Below are positions 45,906 to 56,500 of a stretch of 64,000 nt of DNA, in pieces. Both the position numbers and the translations under genes were made by a program. The notes beneath the pieces were generated by a model. The model did no database searches. It was not told the origin of the DNA and worked only from the letters and a program-made list of their open reading frames with translations. Origin of the DNA: CAZMNY01 sp964635375 (GTDB taxonomy: Bacteria; Planctomycetota; Planctomycetia; Pirellulales; Pirellulaceae); NCBI GenBank assembly GCA_964635375.1, contig CAZWOU010000006.1, positions 22,175 through 86,174 of the forward strand, written 5' to 3'. Numbering within the stretch: the stretch's first letter is position 1; every line of letters begins with the position of its first letter.

Positions 45906-46625
45906 TCAAGCTGGCTCGGGGCGCCCCTCTTGCCACAGCTTGAGGATCACACTTTCGGAATCGGTCCCCCACATTGGGTATTTGGCGACGCATCTCATCT
46001 CAACGCCGCGGAGGACGCCTCGATGTCGCGCTTCGCCCCGTTCATCGGGCCAGCGGGGGCCCTTGATTGCCAGCAGTCGCCCGATGGCATGCCAATGCGG
46101 TTGGAACCAGGTGCAGATTTTCCAGAGCGGGCCCACAGCCCTTGCCGTGAGCACGTCATAACGAAAATCATCGAGCAGCTTCTCCGCTCGCTCGTTGTAG
46201 ACGCCCACTTGCAGACCGAGTTCGGCGACCATTGACTCCAACACCTTGGCCTTCTTGCCCACCGATTCACACAGTGTCAGATCGAGATCGGGCCGCAATA
46301 TGGCAAGTGGTATGCCTGGCACTCCGCCGCCGGAGCCAAAATCCAGGACCTCCTCGCCGGCAACGAGCAGTTCGGCAAGTTTCAGCGTGTCGATCAGATC
46401 ACGGGCGACAAAGGCGTCATAATTCAGATGTCGCGTCAGGTTGATCTTCTCATTCCAACTCCAGAGAAGCTGACAATATGCGTCCAACGGCTCGATTCGC
46501 GACGAGTCGATGTCAACTTGGTGGGCCGCCAGGGCTTCCGCTAACGTCGCTGATTCAACCTTGCCCACTTCGCCCACCGCCTGATCCTCGGGTTCGTCAG
46601 TCGCTTCGTTCTCTGTTGCGTTCAA
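45906..46625 (-). CDS. rsmG: 16S rRNA (guanine-527-N7)-methyltransferase
   Basis: RsmG (GidB) methylates G527 of 16S rRNA using SAM. The 239-aa protein has an Asp/Glu-rich N-terminal tail of about 30 residues, then LLWSWNEKINLTRHL, HIRRID-like region replaced by ARDLIDTLKLAELL, the SAM motif VLDFGSGGGVPGIPLAIL near residue 93, ESVGKKAKVLE and TARAVGPL. This is the family pattern. The start ATG at 46625 lies after a divergent intergenic region of 200 bp. The C-terminus is normal. Confidence 0.93.
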   Translation of the reverse strand: MNATENEATDEPEDQAVGEVGKVESATLAEALAAHQVDIDSSRIEPLDAYCQLLWSWNEKINLTRHLNYDAFVARDLIDTLKLAELLVAGEEVLDFGSGGGVPGIPLAILRPDLDLTLCESVGKKAKVLESMVAELGLQVGVYNERAEKLLDDFRYDVLTARAVGPLWKICTWFQPHWHAIGRLLAIKGPRWPDERGEARHRGVLRGVEMRCVAKYPMWGTDSESVILKLWQEGRPEPA

Positions 46626-46825
46626 AATCTTCTCCAGCCGATGGTATGGCGAACCCCTGCACTCTCGATCTGGTCAGCCTATTCTGCGAGGGCTTTAATC
46701 GCAAGAAGCCAAACGGGTTCGCAGCTGTCGGGCCGTAGTTTTGCAGGTATGATCTAGGACGGGAACTGAGAGGCGCGGACGGCGGAAACTCCAATACACG
46801 GCACGGACTCCGGTGGTGAGACGCT

Positions 46826-47149
46826 ATGGCGAGCGACGACGATTGGGCGTGCCCACACTGCCATGAGCCGCTTCCTGGTCAGGCAAAGTTCTGCCGACAC
46901 TGCGGCGCCAGCGACGAATCGGGCTGGGGGCAAGACGGGCTCGGTTTTGCCGCCGAACCGGCGGACGGATACGGTTACGACAGCGAAGACGACTTTGACT
47001 ACGACGACTTCGTCGCCCGTGAATTTCCAGACCAAGCCGAACGCAAATCATCGCCAAGTCAGCAGAAGTCGTGGATCTGGTTGATCATCGGGCTCGTCTG
47101 CCTTGGCTTGGTGCTGACGGCCATCCTGTCCTCCATGGCCGGCGGATAG
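46826..47149 (+). CDS. zinc-ribbon membrane protein of unknown function
   Basis: The 107-aa product starts MASDDDWACPHCHEPLPGQA, then KFCRHCGA: a zinc ribbon from two CxxC pairs. A Gly/Asp/Tyr-rich acidic region (DSEDDFDYDDF) follows, then one membrane helix (WLIIGLVCLGLVLTAILSS) at the very end. This makes it a tail-anchored small protein. No function is known. It starts 50 bp upstream of the Gfo/Idh gene. Confidence 0.75.
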   Translation: MASDDDWACPHCHEPLPGQAKFCRHCGASDESGWGQDGLGFAAEPADGYGYDSEDDFDYDDFVAREFPDQAERKSSPSQQKSWIWLIIGLVCLGLVLTAILSSMAGG

Positions 47150-47200
47150 GCCGACAACTCGCAAAAACTACAGAAGCGGTCCTCGAGATGGAGAGTTCTG

Positions 47201-48307
47201 ATGCCTAAGTATCGAGTCGCGGTGATTGGCCACACGGGAAGAGGCAACTACGGCCACGGCCTGGACACGGTGTGGAGTGCGATGCCGGATTGCGAGGTCG
47301 TTGGCGTAGCGGATCCTCATGAAGGCGGTCGGTCCGCGGCGATGGATCGAATCAAGGCTCCGCGCGGCTTCGCCAAAGCCGAGCAATTGCTGAGCGAAGT
47401 CAAGCCGGATATCGTCGCCATTTGCCCGCGGTGGCTGGATCAACATCGAGATCTGGTTCTCCTGGCGGCCCGACACGGGGCGCACATCTACATGGAGAAG
47501 CCGATGTGCCGAACGTTGGCCGAAGCGGACGAGATGGTGAAGGCTTGTGAAACTCACAACGTCAAACTCGCTATCGCCCATCAGACCCGATACAGCCCCA
47601 TCCTGCAGGTGCTCCGCGACTTGATCGACGACGGCAAGATCGGCGAAATCTTGGAGCTCCGCGGGCGAGGCAAAGAAGATCGCCGGGGCGGGGGGGAGGA
47701 CCTTTGGGTCTTGGGCAGCCACATCATGAATCTCATGCACTACTTCGCCGGCCAGCCGACATGGTGTTTTGCCCGCGTGCTGCAAGAGGGCAAGCCTGTT
47801 GATGCATCCTCTGTGGTTGAGGGCGGCGAAGGCATTGGTCCTCTGGCAGGCGATCACTTGAACGCGATGTATGGATACGAGGATGGGGTAACGGGCTATT
47901 TCGGATCGAAGCGCAACGCGAGTGGCGGACGATTCGGGTTGCAGATCTTTGGATCCAAAGGCGTGATTGACCTGACCACGGGCTTTCTTCCTCGAACCAG
48001 CGTTCTGTTTGAACCGACTTGGGCGCCAGGGCGCAGCAAGGGACGCTGGGTTGCGGTTTCAAGCAACGGCGTGGGGAAGCCTGAGACATTGCTGGATTCG
48101 AGTCATCGAGCGGGCAATGTCGAAGCTTGCCGAGACTTGATCGACGCGATTGCCCAAGATCGACACCCCGAAGCCAGTGTCTACGAGGCCCGCAACACGG
48201 TGGAAATGATCGCTGCCGTGTTTGAATCGCATCGCTTGAAAGGCCCGACCGAACTGCCCTTGCCGAACCGGTCAAACCCGCTCGCGAGACTCACTTCTAA
48301 GCCGTAA
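47201..48307 (+). CDS. Gfo/Idh/MocA-family oxidoreductase (cytoplasmic)
   Basis: The 368-aa protein has the NAD-binding start YRVAVIGHTGRGNYGHGLDT, a variant of the GxGxxG motif, then YMEKPMCRTLAEADEMV with the family EKP catalytic Lys. The second domain includes GGRFGLQIFGSKGVIDL. Unlike the copy at 28168 it has no Tat signal. Substrate unknown; such paralogues act on sugars and inositols. It follows the zinc-ribbon gene by 51 bp and is convergent with the HD-domain gene. Confidence 0.9.
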   Translation: MPKYRVAVIGHTGRGNYGHGLDTVWSAMPDCEVVGVADPHEGGRSAAMDRIKAPRGFAKAEQLLSEVKPDIVAICPRWLDQHRDLVLLAARHGAHIYMEKPMCRTLAEADEMVKACETHNVKLAIAHQTRYSPILQVLRDLIDDGKIGEILELRGRGKEDRRGGGEDLWVLGSHIMNLMHYFAGQPTWCFARVLQEGKPVDASSVVEGGEGIGPLAGDHLNAMYGYEDGVTGYFGSKRNASGGRFGLQIFGSKGVIDLTTGFLPRTSVLFEPTWAPGRSKGRWVAVSSNGVGKPETLLDSSHRAGNVEACRDLIDAIAQDRHPEASVYEARNTVEMIAAVFESHRLKGPTELPLPNRSNPLARLTSKP

Positions 48308-48395
48308 TGATCCCAAAACAACGGGCCAGAACAAGCGGAGCCACTATGGCGACGATGCGCGGACCTTGGGCGGCAGATCTGTACCTCCCGCGAAA

Positions 48396-48956
48396 CTAAG
48401 ATGCGGCCAGGCCGATCTCGTCAGCTCGCTCGCTCAAGGCGTCGATGACGAATTGGATGTGCTCGTTCAGATCGATGCCAAGTTCCTCGGCGCCGCGAAC
48501 CAAATCGTCACGGTTTACGGCGGCCGCGAAGCTCTTTTGCTTCATCTTCTTCCGCACGCTTTTGGCCTTCATGCCATCGAGTCGCCCGGGCCTAACCATG
48601 GCGCAGGCGGCGAGAAAGCCAGCGAGTTCATCGCAGGCGTACAAGGTCTTGTCGAGCAAGTTGATGCGAGGGCAGTCACCCAAGTAGTCCGCGTGAGACT
48701 TGATCGCGTAGATGACATCGTCCGGATAGCCTCGCTCGGCGAGAATTCTTGCGCCTTGCAAGGGGTGGTCTGGCGGGTTGGGCCAGCGCTCGTAATCGAA
48801 ATCGTGAAGCAGCCCGACGATGCCGTACTTGTCGACGTCTTCGTTGAATTTCAAGGCGTAGGATCGCATCGCAATCTCAACGCATTGCATATGCCGGCGC
48901 AAGCTCACGCTTTGCGTGTACTTGCAGACCAGAGAGTAGGCTTCGTCGCGATTCAT
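48396..48956 (-). CDS. HD-domain protein
   Basis: From ATG 48956 the 186-aa protein reads MNRDEAYSLVCKYTQSVSLR, then RRHMQCVEIAMRSYALKF and GIVGLLHDFDYERWPN. It thus has the HD metal-binding residues (H, HD). SHADYLGDCPR continues the pattern, with a later Asp in KTLYACDELAG. HD proteins are metal phosphohydrolases acting on nucleotides or similar. Upstream in-frame starts would overlap the TPR gene (stop at 49000) and are rejected. It follows the TPR gene by 44 bp. Confidence 0.8.
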   Translation of the reverse strand: MNRDEAYSLVCKYTQSVSLRRHMQCVEIAMRSYALKFNEDVDKYGIVGLLHDFDYERWPNPPDHPLQGARILAERGYPDDVIYAIKSHADYLGDCPRINLLDKTLYACDELAGFLAACAMVRPGRLDGMKAKSVRKKMKQKSFAAAVNRDDLVRGAEELGIDLNEHIQFVIDALSERADEIGLAAS

Positions 48957-48999
48957 GGCGTCGACCCGCGGAGTCGTTTGGCCGTCCAACGCACTTGCA

Positions 49000-50679
49000 T
49001 TAGGTCTCCACGACGTCGCCCTTAGGCTCTTCGAAATCGGGGTTCTCTTTGGTCTCTTGCAACTCGCGCCACTTCTTCTTTTCCTTGTAACTATCGAGCT
49101 CTTTTTGGAGTTGGTCGGCGATTCCGTCCTCATCCAATTCAACTGCTTTGGCCGACCATTTCTTAGCTGTCTCGAAGTCGCCGATTTCAGCATAGGCTGA
49201 AGCCAGCGTGCTGAGAATGTGGGCCGCTTTGTAGTCGGTTTCCTCGCAAGCCTTTTGCGCAAGTTCGATGGCGCGTTTGCCATCCCTCAATTCGTCGTCT
49301 GGAGAAGTGGAGAGGACCCAGGCCAAGTTGTTGAGGATACCTGAGTGCTTTGGTTGTATCTTGAGCGCGACCTCGTAATCAGCGATCGCTCCCTTGTGAT
49401 CCCCAATGGCGAGGAGCGCGTCGGCTCGCGTTCTCAGAGCAAGCCAATTCTTCTTGTCTTTACTGAGGACCTTCTCAATCTCGCGAACGGCTCGCCGAGG
49501 TTGATCGTCAGTGCTGTAGATCGAGGCTAGTTGAAGGCGCCAACCATGATTGTTGGGATTGTTGCGAAGCAACAAGCGAATATCGCGGGCCGCCTCGGCG
49601 AACTTCATTCGGGACAAGGTCTTCTTGCCAGCGGTCTTTGCATCTTGAGCCTCTGCGGCGGAGATCCGGCTGCGAAGCTGGAACCCAAGCATCAATCCGG
49701 GCCGTGCGGCCAGCAAAGACTTCACATCCGCTCGAGCTTCAGCGTATTTTCCTTCAGCCAACTGCAGCTCACAGCGAATCATTAGTGCGGTGAGGTGTTG
49801 CGGATCGACTTTCAACGCTTGGTTCAAGTCTTCGAGTGCCGCCTTCGCATCCTCTCGCATCGCATGGATTCGAGCTCGAAGCGTGTAGGCCGAGCCACTT
49901 TTCTCGTCCGCTTTGATTGCCTTGGTCGCGTGATCGATCGCTTCATCGTATCGCTCCAGACCGAGCAGCGCTTCTGCGATCGTGGTGTGAATCGCGACCT
50001 TATTGTCACTTTGGGCCAGTAGTTTGTCGAAGGTCGCCAAGGCTTCGTCCGTCTTGCCTTGCGCCAATAAGACTCCCGCTTGGCCTGCCAACGCCTGGGC
50101 GTTGGACGCGTCCAACTCAAGGGCTTTTGTGAAATCCTTGAGTTGATCCTTGGGGTCTTCCGAGGCCGCGCCGTGTACGAAGTAGGCCTTGGATAGTTTC
50201 TTTGGAGCCATCGCCTTTTCGAACAACTCGATCGCCCGCGCAGCCGCCTTGGCCGAGCGTTTTCGATCGCCGCGAGGCAACTGATGCAGTCGCCCGATCA
50301 TCAGGTGGGCGTCGGCAAGTTCCGGGTCGTGCTTAATTGCACGTTCCAGGTATCGTAGGGCCGAGTGGCGATACAGCTGCCAACGCTGATCGGGCTTCTT
50401 GGTATCTAGCACCATCCCCGAAAAACGCGAAGCCAGATCGAACAACGCGCCCGCCGCCAGTTGCGTGGCAAACACCTTGTTCTCGTCGTCCAGACCCTTC
50501 TTGATGGCCGTGTCACACAACTGGGCAACTCGCTCAAGATCTTGTAACGACTTGGCCGAGAGGCGAAGTTCCGTTGCCTTGTCTAAGTCGGCTTGGCCGG
50601 CCTCCTGCCCGCTCGCGACTGCGGCGGATAGGCTCAGAGCAATTATCAGGCACGATAACGGTCGAAACGAGCTTAACAT
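49000..50679 (-). CDS. exported tetratricopeptide-repeat protein
   Basis: The 559-aa product has a signal peptide (SCLIIALSLSAAVASGQEAG). At least seven TPR units follow, each of the AYYNLGxxY-A-P form (for example YDEAIDHATKAIKADEKSGS, ALEDLNQALKVDPQHLTALM, GAIADYEVALKIQPKHSGIL). It ends with a Lys/Glu-rich tail. TPR arrays bind protein partners, so a scaffold role outside the cytoplasm is likely. Start ATG at 50679. It is followed by the HD-domain gene at 44 bp. Confidence 0.85.
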   Translation of the reverse strand: MLSSFRPLSCLIIALSLSAAVASGQEAGQADLDKATELRLSAKSLQDLERVAQLCDTAIKKGLDDENKVFATQLAAGALFDLASRFSGMVLDTKKPDQRWQLYRHSALRYLERAIKHDPELADAHLMIGRLHQLPRGDRKRSAKAAARAIELFEKAMAPKKLSKAYFVHGAASEDPKDQLKDFTKALELDASNAQALAGQAGVLLAQGKTDEALATFDKLLAQSDNKVAIHTTIAEALLGLERYDEAIDHATKAIKADEKSGSAYTLRARIHAMREDAKAALEDLNQALKVDPQHLTALMIRCELQLAEGKYAEARADVKSLLAARPGLMLGFQLRSRISAAEAQDAKTAGKKTLSRMKFAEAARDIRLLLRNNPNNHGWRLQLASIYSTDDQPRRAVREIEKVLSKDKKNWLALRTRADALLAIGDHKGAIADYEVALKIQPKHSGILNNLAWVLSTSPDDELRDGKRAIELAQKACEETDYKAAHILSTLASAYAEIGDFETAKKWSAKAVELDEDGIADQLQKELDSYKEKKKWRELQETKENPDFEEPKGDVVET

Positions 50680-50951
50680 CGAACAACCTCGAAGAATATT
50701 TGGAAGAACAATTGAAACGGAGGAGTTGTCGCCTTTTTGGGCGCCAAGCGCGACTCTCGCCCGGCGCCGTCATTATGCCTGAGAGCTGGAACTAAATCTA
50801 CTCGCATGTTGCCTCAGGCCGCTATTGCGGCGTCGGGGTTCGCTAGCACTTGGGCGTCCCCAGGCTGGGCTTTTGCGCCGTCAAAATGCCGCCTGCGAAC
50901 GTTCCGCCTGATCGGGGACGCGGCTCGGCCAGTCGCCGTCCTGGGATTTGC

Positions 50952-52670
50952 CTAAGCCACCGCCTGGTCGACAGCCCGCGCCTCTTCGGCGGTCAGCCGA
51001 TACAGGTCAAAGACAAGGCGATCGATTTGCTGGTCCAGTCGAGCCGATTCCGTCGACATTTCGCCCAGTCTACGGCGGTCCTGAACACATGACGCGATGC
51101 GATCGCGAATCGTGCAAGATCGTCGATCCTCGACCATCGCGATCGGGAGCTGGTCGAGCTGAGTCTTGTTGATCGCCAGGTAGTTGTCCGAGAGCCGTTT
51201 CGCTGCGAAACGGAGGCGAAACAGGTGGCTCAACAGCTTCGAGTTGAGCAGGCCCAGCAAGTAGTCTGTATGTTCGCCAGTCGACGCGACGGCGTAGACC
51301 TGAACGCCCAACGCCAGCCCGCGATCATCGAGCGCCGCCTCCAGTCGTTTGCTCATGCCCGCCAAGACGATCTTCGAGTTGCTGTAGAGCCGCTGCTTGA
51401 TCGGCGTCAAGGGACAACTGGGCTGCAGTCGCGGACGATGAAACCGATGCTTCATGTATCGCACTCGGCCGAGTTCAATCTGATAGCGATCTATGTTGCC
51501 GCTAACAATGAATTCCCAGCCCGAGTTGCTTGCCCGTTCGCCCTCCTCGCTCGCTGGGATCAACTCGGAATCCGCTTGCATCGGTTCGGTCTTGGCGCGA
51601 ATGGCGTCGGCTTCGACCAAGTGTTCCAGCAGTCTATGTGCGGTGAATCCGGACGCGCCGCTGTGCACAACGCCCCAATCGCAGAGCGTCGTCGTGGCGA
51701 CTCTGGCTTCGACCGGCAAGTCCTCAGAAAGCACAAATCCCGATAAGGACAAAGCGCGTTGGTCTAGCTCTGCCGTTGTGATCGGACACTCAAGTTGGTC
51801 GGCCGAATTGGCTCGCCGGACCGAAAACATGTGGTTGTCGCGGGCTTTGCCCGTTTCAAAGACCCAGACATGAGGATAGACGTCGGCCCCTTCGAATAGT
51901 CGCACCGACGACGCGTCGAGAACTGTTTCAAGGATCGTCTCATCGCGAATCAACTGGCGGCAAGCACGTGCGTACTTCAACGTCGCCAACTTGTTTGGCG
52001 TGACGATTGAAGCTCGCCCGCCAGCTCGCAGCAGCTGTAACGTTCTCTCGATAAACAACACGTAGAGGTCGAAATTCCCTGTGGCTGAAACGTACCGATC
52101 TCGCAGAGCCTGTTTCATCACTGGCGAATACGTTTGAGACAGTCGGCGTATGTTGACGAAGGGCGGGTTCGCCACAACGACGTCGAACGACCGATCTAAT
52201 TCTGGATCGAAGACCTCCTCCAGCAGGGCGTCGCCACAGCGGATGTTATTCACCAGTTGTTTGGAAGCAGCCTCAACGACGTCACTTCTTGGATCCGCCG
52301 AGAGGGCGACTGCCGCGACCACTCGCCTAGCCTGGGCTGCGGCTCGACTACATCGATCCACGCCAAAGATGTGCCGTCGAGCAATCGCTAGTCGCTCCTC
52401 GCACGCCGGGGGCGGGACATCGGAACGGTCCAGGATGCGATGCAGAGCCGACGCTAACAAGACACCGTCCCCGCAAGCCGGATCCAGAATCGACAGCTGC
52501 GACGACTTCGCGAATGAACACCCTCGCAACGCCTCTCCCGTCACGTAATCCGCGAGCGACCGGGGCGTATAGAAGGCGCCTTTGCCGCGACGATCCGCTT
52601 TCAGTTCACCGCTTGCCATCGACGGCCCGCCGTCTGGAGTTCGTGTCGCATCGGTTTGACGGTCGGACAC
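50952..52670 (-). CDS. Eco57I-type adenine-specific DNA methyltransferase
   Basis: From GTG 52670 (GAGG upstream; ATG 52619 is an alternative) the 572-aa product has GKGAFYTPRSLADYVTG, motif I SILDPACGDGVLLASAL near residue 60, and motif IV VVVANPPFVNIRR near 165. This is the gamma-class N6-adenine order. After residue 250 comes a TaqI/specificity-like region (SNSKIVLAGMSKRLEAALDD, YLLGLLNSKLLSHLF). No nuclease domain is visible, so it is either an orphan methylase or part of a split or type IIG-like system. It lies just left of a helicase/protease unit. Confidence 0.85.
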   Translation of the reverse strand: MSDRQTDATRTPDGGPSMASGELKADRRGKGAFYTPRSLADYVTGEALRGCSFAKSSQLSILDPACGDGVLLASALHRILDRSDVPPPACEERLAIARRHIFGVDRCSRAAAQARRVVAAVALSADPRSDVVEAASKQLVNNIRCGDALLEEVFDPELDRSFDVVVANPPFVNIRRLSQTYSPVMKQALRDRYVSATGNFDLYVLFIERTLQLLRAGGRASIVTPNKLATLKYARACRQLIRDETILETVLDASSVRLFEGADVYPHVWVFETGKARDNHMFSVRRANSADQLECPITTAELDQRALSLSGFVLSEDLPVEARVATTTLCDWGVVHSGASGFTAHRLLEHLVEADAIRAKTEPMQADSELIPASEEGERASNSGWEFIVSGNIDRYQIELGRVRYMKHRFHRPRLQPSCPLTPIKQRLYSNSKIVLAGMSKRLEAALDDRGLALGVQVYAVASTGEHTDYLLGLLNSKLLSHLFRLRFAAKRLSDNYLAINKTQLDQLPIAMVEDRRSCTIRDRIASCVQDRRRLGEMSTESARLDQQIDRLVFDLYRLTAEEARAVDQAVA

Positions 52671-52932
52671 CGTCGCGCCTCGCCACTGGTCGCGGCGATG
52701 ATACACGCGGCGCCGACCTGCGAGGCAATAGCAATGCCGAGACATTTCTTCGCTGAACCCCGTCAGCCCCGTCGATTGCCTTCAACTAACAGCTTCCGCA
52801 AGCCGATCAAACGACCAGAGTCATTCTGTTCCTCTAGACCTCTCGAGATCCCAGGTTCTCAATGCTCCCTAAATTGCCTGCAGCGAAGTGCTAGCGGCGA
52901 CGGTCAGCGCGAGTCTGGAATCGAGCGGCAGA

Positions 52933-52968
52933 GATTGAAGGTCCAACAGGGATTGAAGGTCCAATGTC
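52933..52968. repeat. 14-bp word duplicated with period 18, covering the start of the next gene
   Basis: gattgaaggtccaa at 52933-52946 recurs at 52951-52964. The second copy carries the AAGG ribosome site of the gene starting at 52964, so the ribosome-binding region is duplicated. Confidence 0.7.
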
Positions 52969-53428
52969 TTTACCGATTACGCCCCTGACTATCGCGGCAA
53001 CGCTGCAAGCAGCCCAAGGTGCGGCCTCGCTGGTCGAGACGGGCCTTGAGCAGGGTGCGGCCTCGTTCGCGCGGCTGCTCTCGCCCTCCACGTCCGCCGA
53101 ACCGAGTCGGGGCAACGAAGCCGTCCAAACTGGTGAACGCCTGCAACAGTTTCACCGAGACCTCCTGGATCTCTTTCAAGCCGCCGGCGTCGACACGAGT
53201 TTTCCAATCGCGATTACAGCGGATAGCTTGCGGGGGCTGAAGCTGGACAGTGTGCATTTGGATGGCGAGACGATTCAATCTCTGCTGGACGATCAACCGG
53301 CGCTGAGAGAGCAGTTTCGCGAACTTGAGCGCCTGCTGGCGGACGTCCGGTCCAAGGGGCGGCAACATGGCGGGCTTCGTTTGGAACTCGATGAGCGAGA
53401 CATTTCCTTCAGCCTCGGTGCGTTCTGA
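52964..53428 (+). CDS. 154-aa protein of unknown function
   Basis: The ATG at 52964 has AAGG nine bases upstream. The product is soluble and helical with a low-complexity start (MSLPITPLTIAATLQAAQGA), then VDTSFPIAITADSLRGLKLD and a charged C-terminal half (LREQFRELERLLADVRSKGR). There are no membrane segments, signal peptide or known motifs. It is divergent from the methylase and convergent with the helicase gene, so it may be an independent gene inside the putative defence island. Confidence 0.55.
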   Translation: MSLPITPLTIAATLQAAQGAASLVETGLEQGAASFARLLSPSTSAEPSRGNEAVQTGERLQQFHRDLLDLFQAAGVDTSFPIAITADSLRGLKLDSVHLDGETIQSLLDDQPALREQFRELERLLADVRSKGRQHGGLRLELDERDISFSLGAF

Positions 53429-53548
53429 GCCTAATCGCGGTTCGCGATGCCGCCGTTTTGCCTTGGCGGCCACGAAGAGATGCGAAGAGCGCAAAAAGAA
53501 ATTGCTGCATTTTCTTCTGAGTACCGCGCAGTTGTCGTTCAGTGCGTT

Positions 53549-56500
53549 TTACGCGAATGGGCCGTTCGGACCGTCTTCTAATCGCTCAAGCAAGTGGCTC
53601 AGAATGGAGTCGGGGTCTGCTTGCCAGTCTTTCGCAAGGATGACTTCGACATTCCAGCCAAAGTCGCGGAGTAGTTTTGGCTTCATCAACTCGCGTTCGA
53701 GCGGATCAAGATCGTCATAGTAGTCTTGGGTGTCCAGGCGAATTCCAAGCCGATACGTTGAATCGCCCTCTCTGCGAATTGCCAAGTCGCAGCGGAACTG
53801 TGATTGGCCAACTCCGAACTCAACCAGGAACCCCTCTTTCAGGAGTCGACTTGCGATCTCGTTGGCAATCGCGTCATCACCTTGCGAATCGCGATTGTGG
53901 TCGTCGCGAACGACGGCGATTTCCTCCAGCACTCGCTGTGCGCCGTCCATGTCGCCAATGGAAATGCGTTCGGCATACCGCAGATATCGTTTGAGACAGT
54001 TGGCGCCGACGTTGTAGTCGTTGGTGATGTCAAAATGGCGTATCGAGCTGACAAGAACCATTCGATGTTTGGCTCTTGAGAAGGCGACGTTCAGCCGTTT
54101 TTCGCCGCCTTGCCGATTGATGGGCCCGAAGTTCATTCGCATCTTCCCATCGGCATCATGACCGTAGCAGACGCTCATGATGATGACGTCCCGTTCGTCA
54201 CCTTGAATGTTTTCCAGGTTCTTGATCAGCAGGCCGGCAAACTGGCCATCTTCTTCCTCTCGCTCGAGTTCCTGTTCAAGTCGATCTGCGAACTGCGGGT
54301 CCGTGCCGCCGAGCCTTTGCAGTGCCGATTCGATTTCATCTTGCTGGGCTTCCGAAAAGGCGACGACGCCGATGCTGAAGTGCTGGTCAGCCGAGATACA
54401 CTCACGCACAAGGTGGGCGATGTAATCTGCTTCGGCCCGGTTTCGCCGCTTGTGATAGACGCCATTTTCGACGAAATGAAAGCTGACGGCGCGATCTGCA
54501 ATCTGCGCCGCGTGTTCGACGCTGTTCTCCGCGCTGTGGACAATCAACTCCGGCCGCCGGCTTGTCGGAAGATCCTCTTCCGGGACGGTCAACAGTTTGC
54601 CTCCGTAAAAGGACCAATTCGAGAAACTGATGAGCGACTCGCTTCGGCTTCGATAGTGCCAGCCCAACATAGTCGAGGGGAGATTGCGTGATGAATGTGT
54701 TAACAGACTATCGCTGTCCAAGTCGTACTCCACCATCTCGCCATCATCCTCAATCAACAGGACATCCTCCTCGTCCCGTTTGGCGGAGAAGAAGTCGGTT
54801 GGAGGAAGCTGCATTTCGTCCCCCACGACGATAGCCTGAGTGGCCCGAAAGATAGTCGGTACGGCTTCCTCCAGCGTAATCTGGCTTGCCTCGTCAAAGA
54901 TCACGACGTCAAAATGATCTTGGTCGAGCGGTACCGTGTCCGAGACGCTCAGAGGACTCATCAACCAGACGGGTTTCAAGTCCTTCACCACTTCACCGGA
55001 ATTGTCCGATACCAGGTCTCGTATCGACTTGTAACGCATCGACTTGCCGAACTCGTGCTTCAGTATTTTCCGGCCGCGTTCGTAGCGATTCTTGAACTCC
55101 TTTTGCTCGGGAGTCAGCTTGGAGGCGGGCAGGTCGCAGATCTCGATCTTCTCGCGAAACTGACGGGCAATTCGACGCTTGACTTCGGCGGCATTGGCGG
55201 CCAGCCAATCGTCATAGTATTCCTCGAGCCGGTTAGCGTGGCGGTTCCTGGCAGCCGAATCGAAGCGTCCCGCGTCGTTGTCTTCACGGAAGGCCCGCTC
55301 GATGTGCTTTTGAGCGGCGGCGGCCTCGATCTGTTCGAGCTCAAGCGGCAGATTCCGAAACGAGTCGATCAGGTCTTTGGGAAGCTTATCTAGATCGTTG
55401 AGGCAATCCAGAAAGCTGCTCCATTCATTCTCGGCCTGTTCGATTTGAATCAAGGCCGTCCTCAACTCCTCCCACGACAAATTTGCGAGGTCTTCGATGA
55501 CGTTCTCGCAGGCCTCCATCATCGCTCCACGGTGTTCTTCGGCTCGTTCAATAACGGCGACGCGACTGGCCCCGCCTCGTGAGTGGATCAACGCGTCGGC
55601 GAATGTCCGCATGTCCACGTCGACTAGATCGTCCAAAGTCGCCCGCAGTTTCTCCACGTCTCCGAAAAACTGATGGGGCGCGTAGTCTCGAATACCGAAG
55701 GCGGCAGCGCAGTCTTCTTCCGCCTTCCTCAGCGCTTCCTCGGCGTCATGCTCTTGCAGCAAACGCTGCAGCACGTCTCGCCAGGCCGGTTGGATTGAAT
55801 GGGCGTCGAATGAGTAACATCGTTTCAAAACGCCCCGCAATCGCCACCATGCAGGGTTGAGTCGCGACCACCATTTTCCGTCAAGCTGCTTGGCCTGCTG
55901 CAGCGCATCTTCAGTTTCGCCTCGCTTCAGTTTGTTCTTCCAGTGGCAGTTCTGCTCTCTCGTATCGAGCAACCTTGTTTCAAGCGAACGCAGGTGAATT
56001 CGCGAGTCTTCGTAATCTGAGGAGACGTCGCTCTGAGGATCGAGCAAAGCGAGTAGATCAAACTGGGCGAGCGACCTCCACTGCTGGCAAAGCTTGGCAG
56101 CTGAGCGAAGTTGTTTGGGCGTTGAGATGGCGGCGCTATCGAATCCCGCTTCCTCCAACCGTTCCGTTAGCGCCTGCAGGTGACGAAGTGCTTGCTGCAA
56201 TGCGTTGGCGATCATCTCTAAGGGGCGATCAAGTCGAGCTAGTTTTGTCGAGAACCGGTTGAGCGGGTGGCTTGCGAACACGCCATCGGTCGTGACCTCC
56301 TGAAGCGACCTTTTGAACCGTCCAATCGATTCCAGGTTGTCTCGCCATTGGGCGTAGGCGGGCGCCTGCTCCAGTTCCTTCGACGACAGTTTCGGCGTCG
56401 CGTCGCGAAGCCTGACCGCATGTTGAATGACATCCAAGAGCACCACGTCGTGCTCATCAGGCTCCACCATCGCGGATCGATACAACTCTAACGGCCGAAT

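Noticed and set aside
48957..49283. N-terminal extension of the HD-domain gene
   Set aside because: It overlaps the TPR gene, and the residues are unlike the HD family; ATG 48956 fits better.
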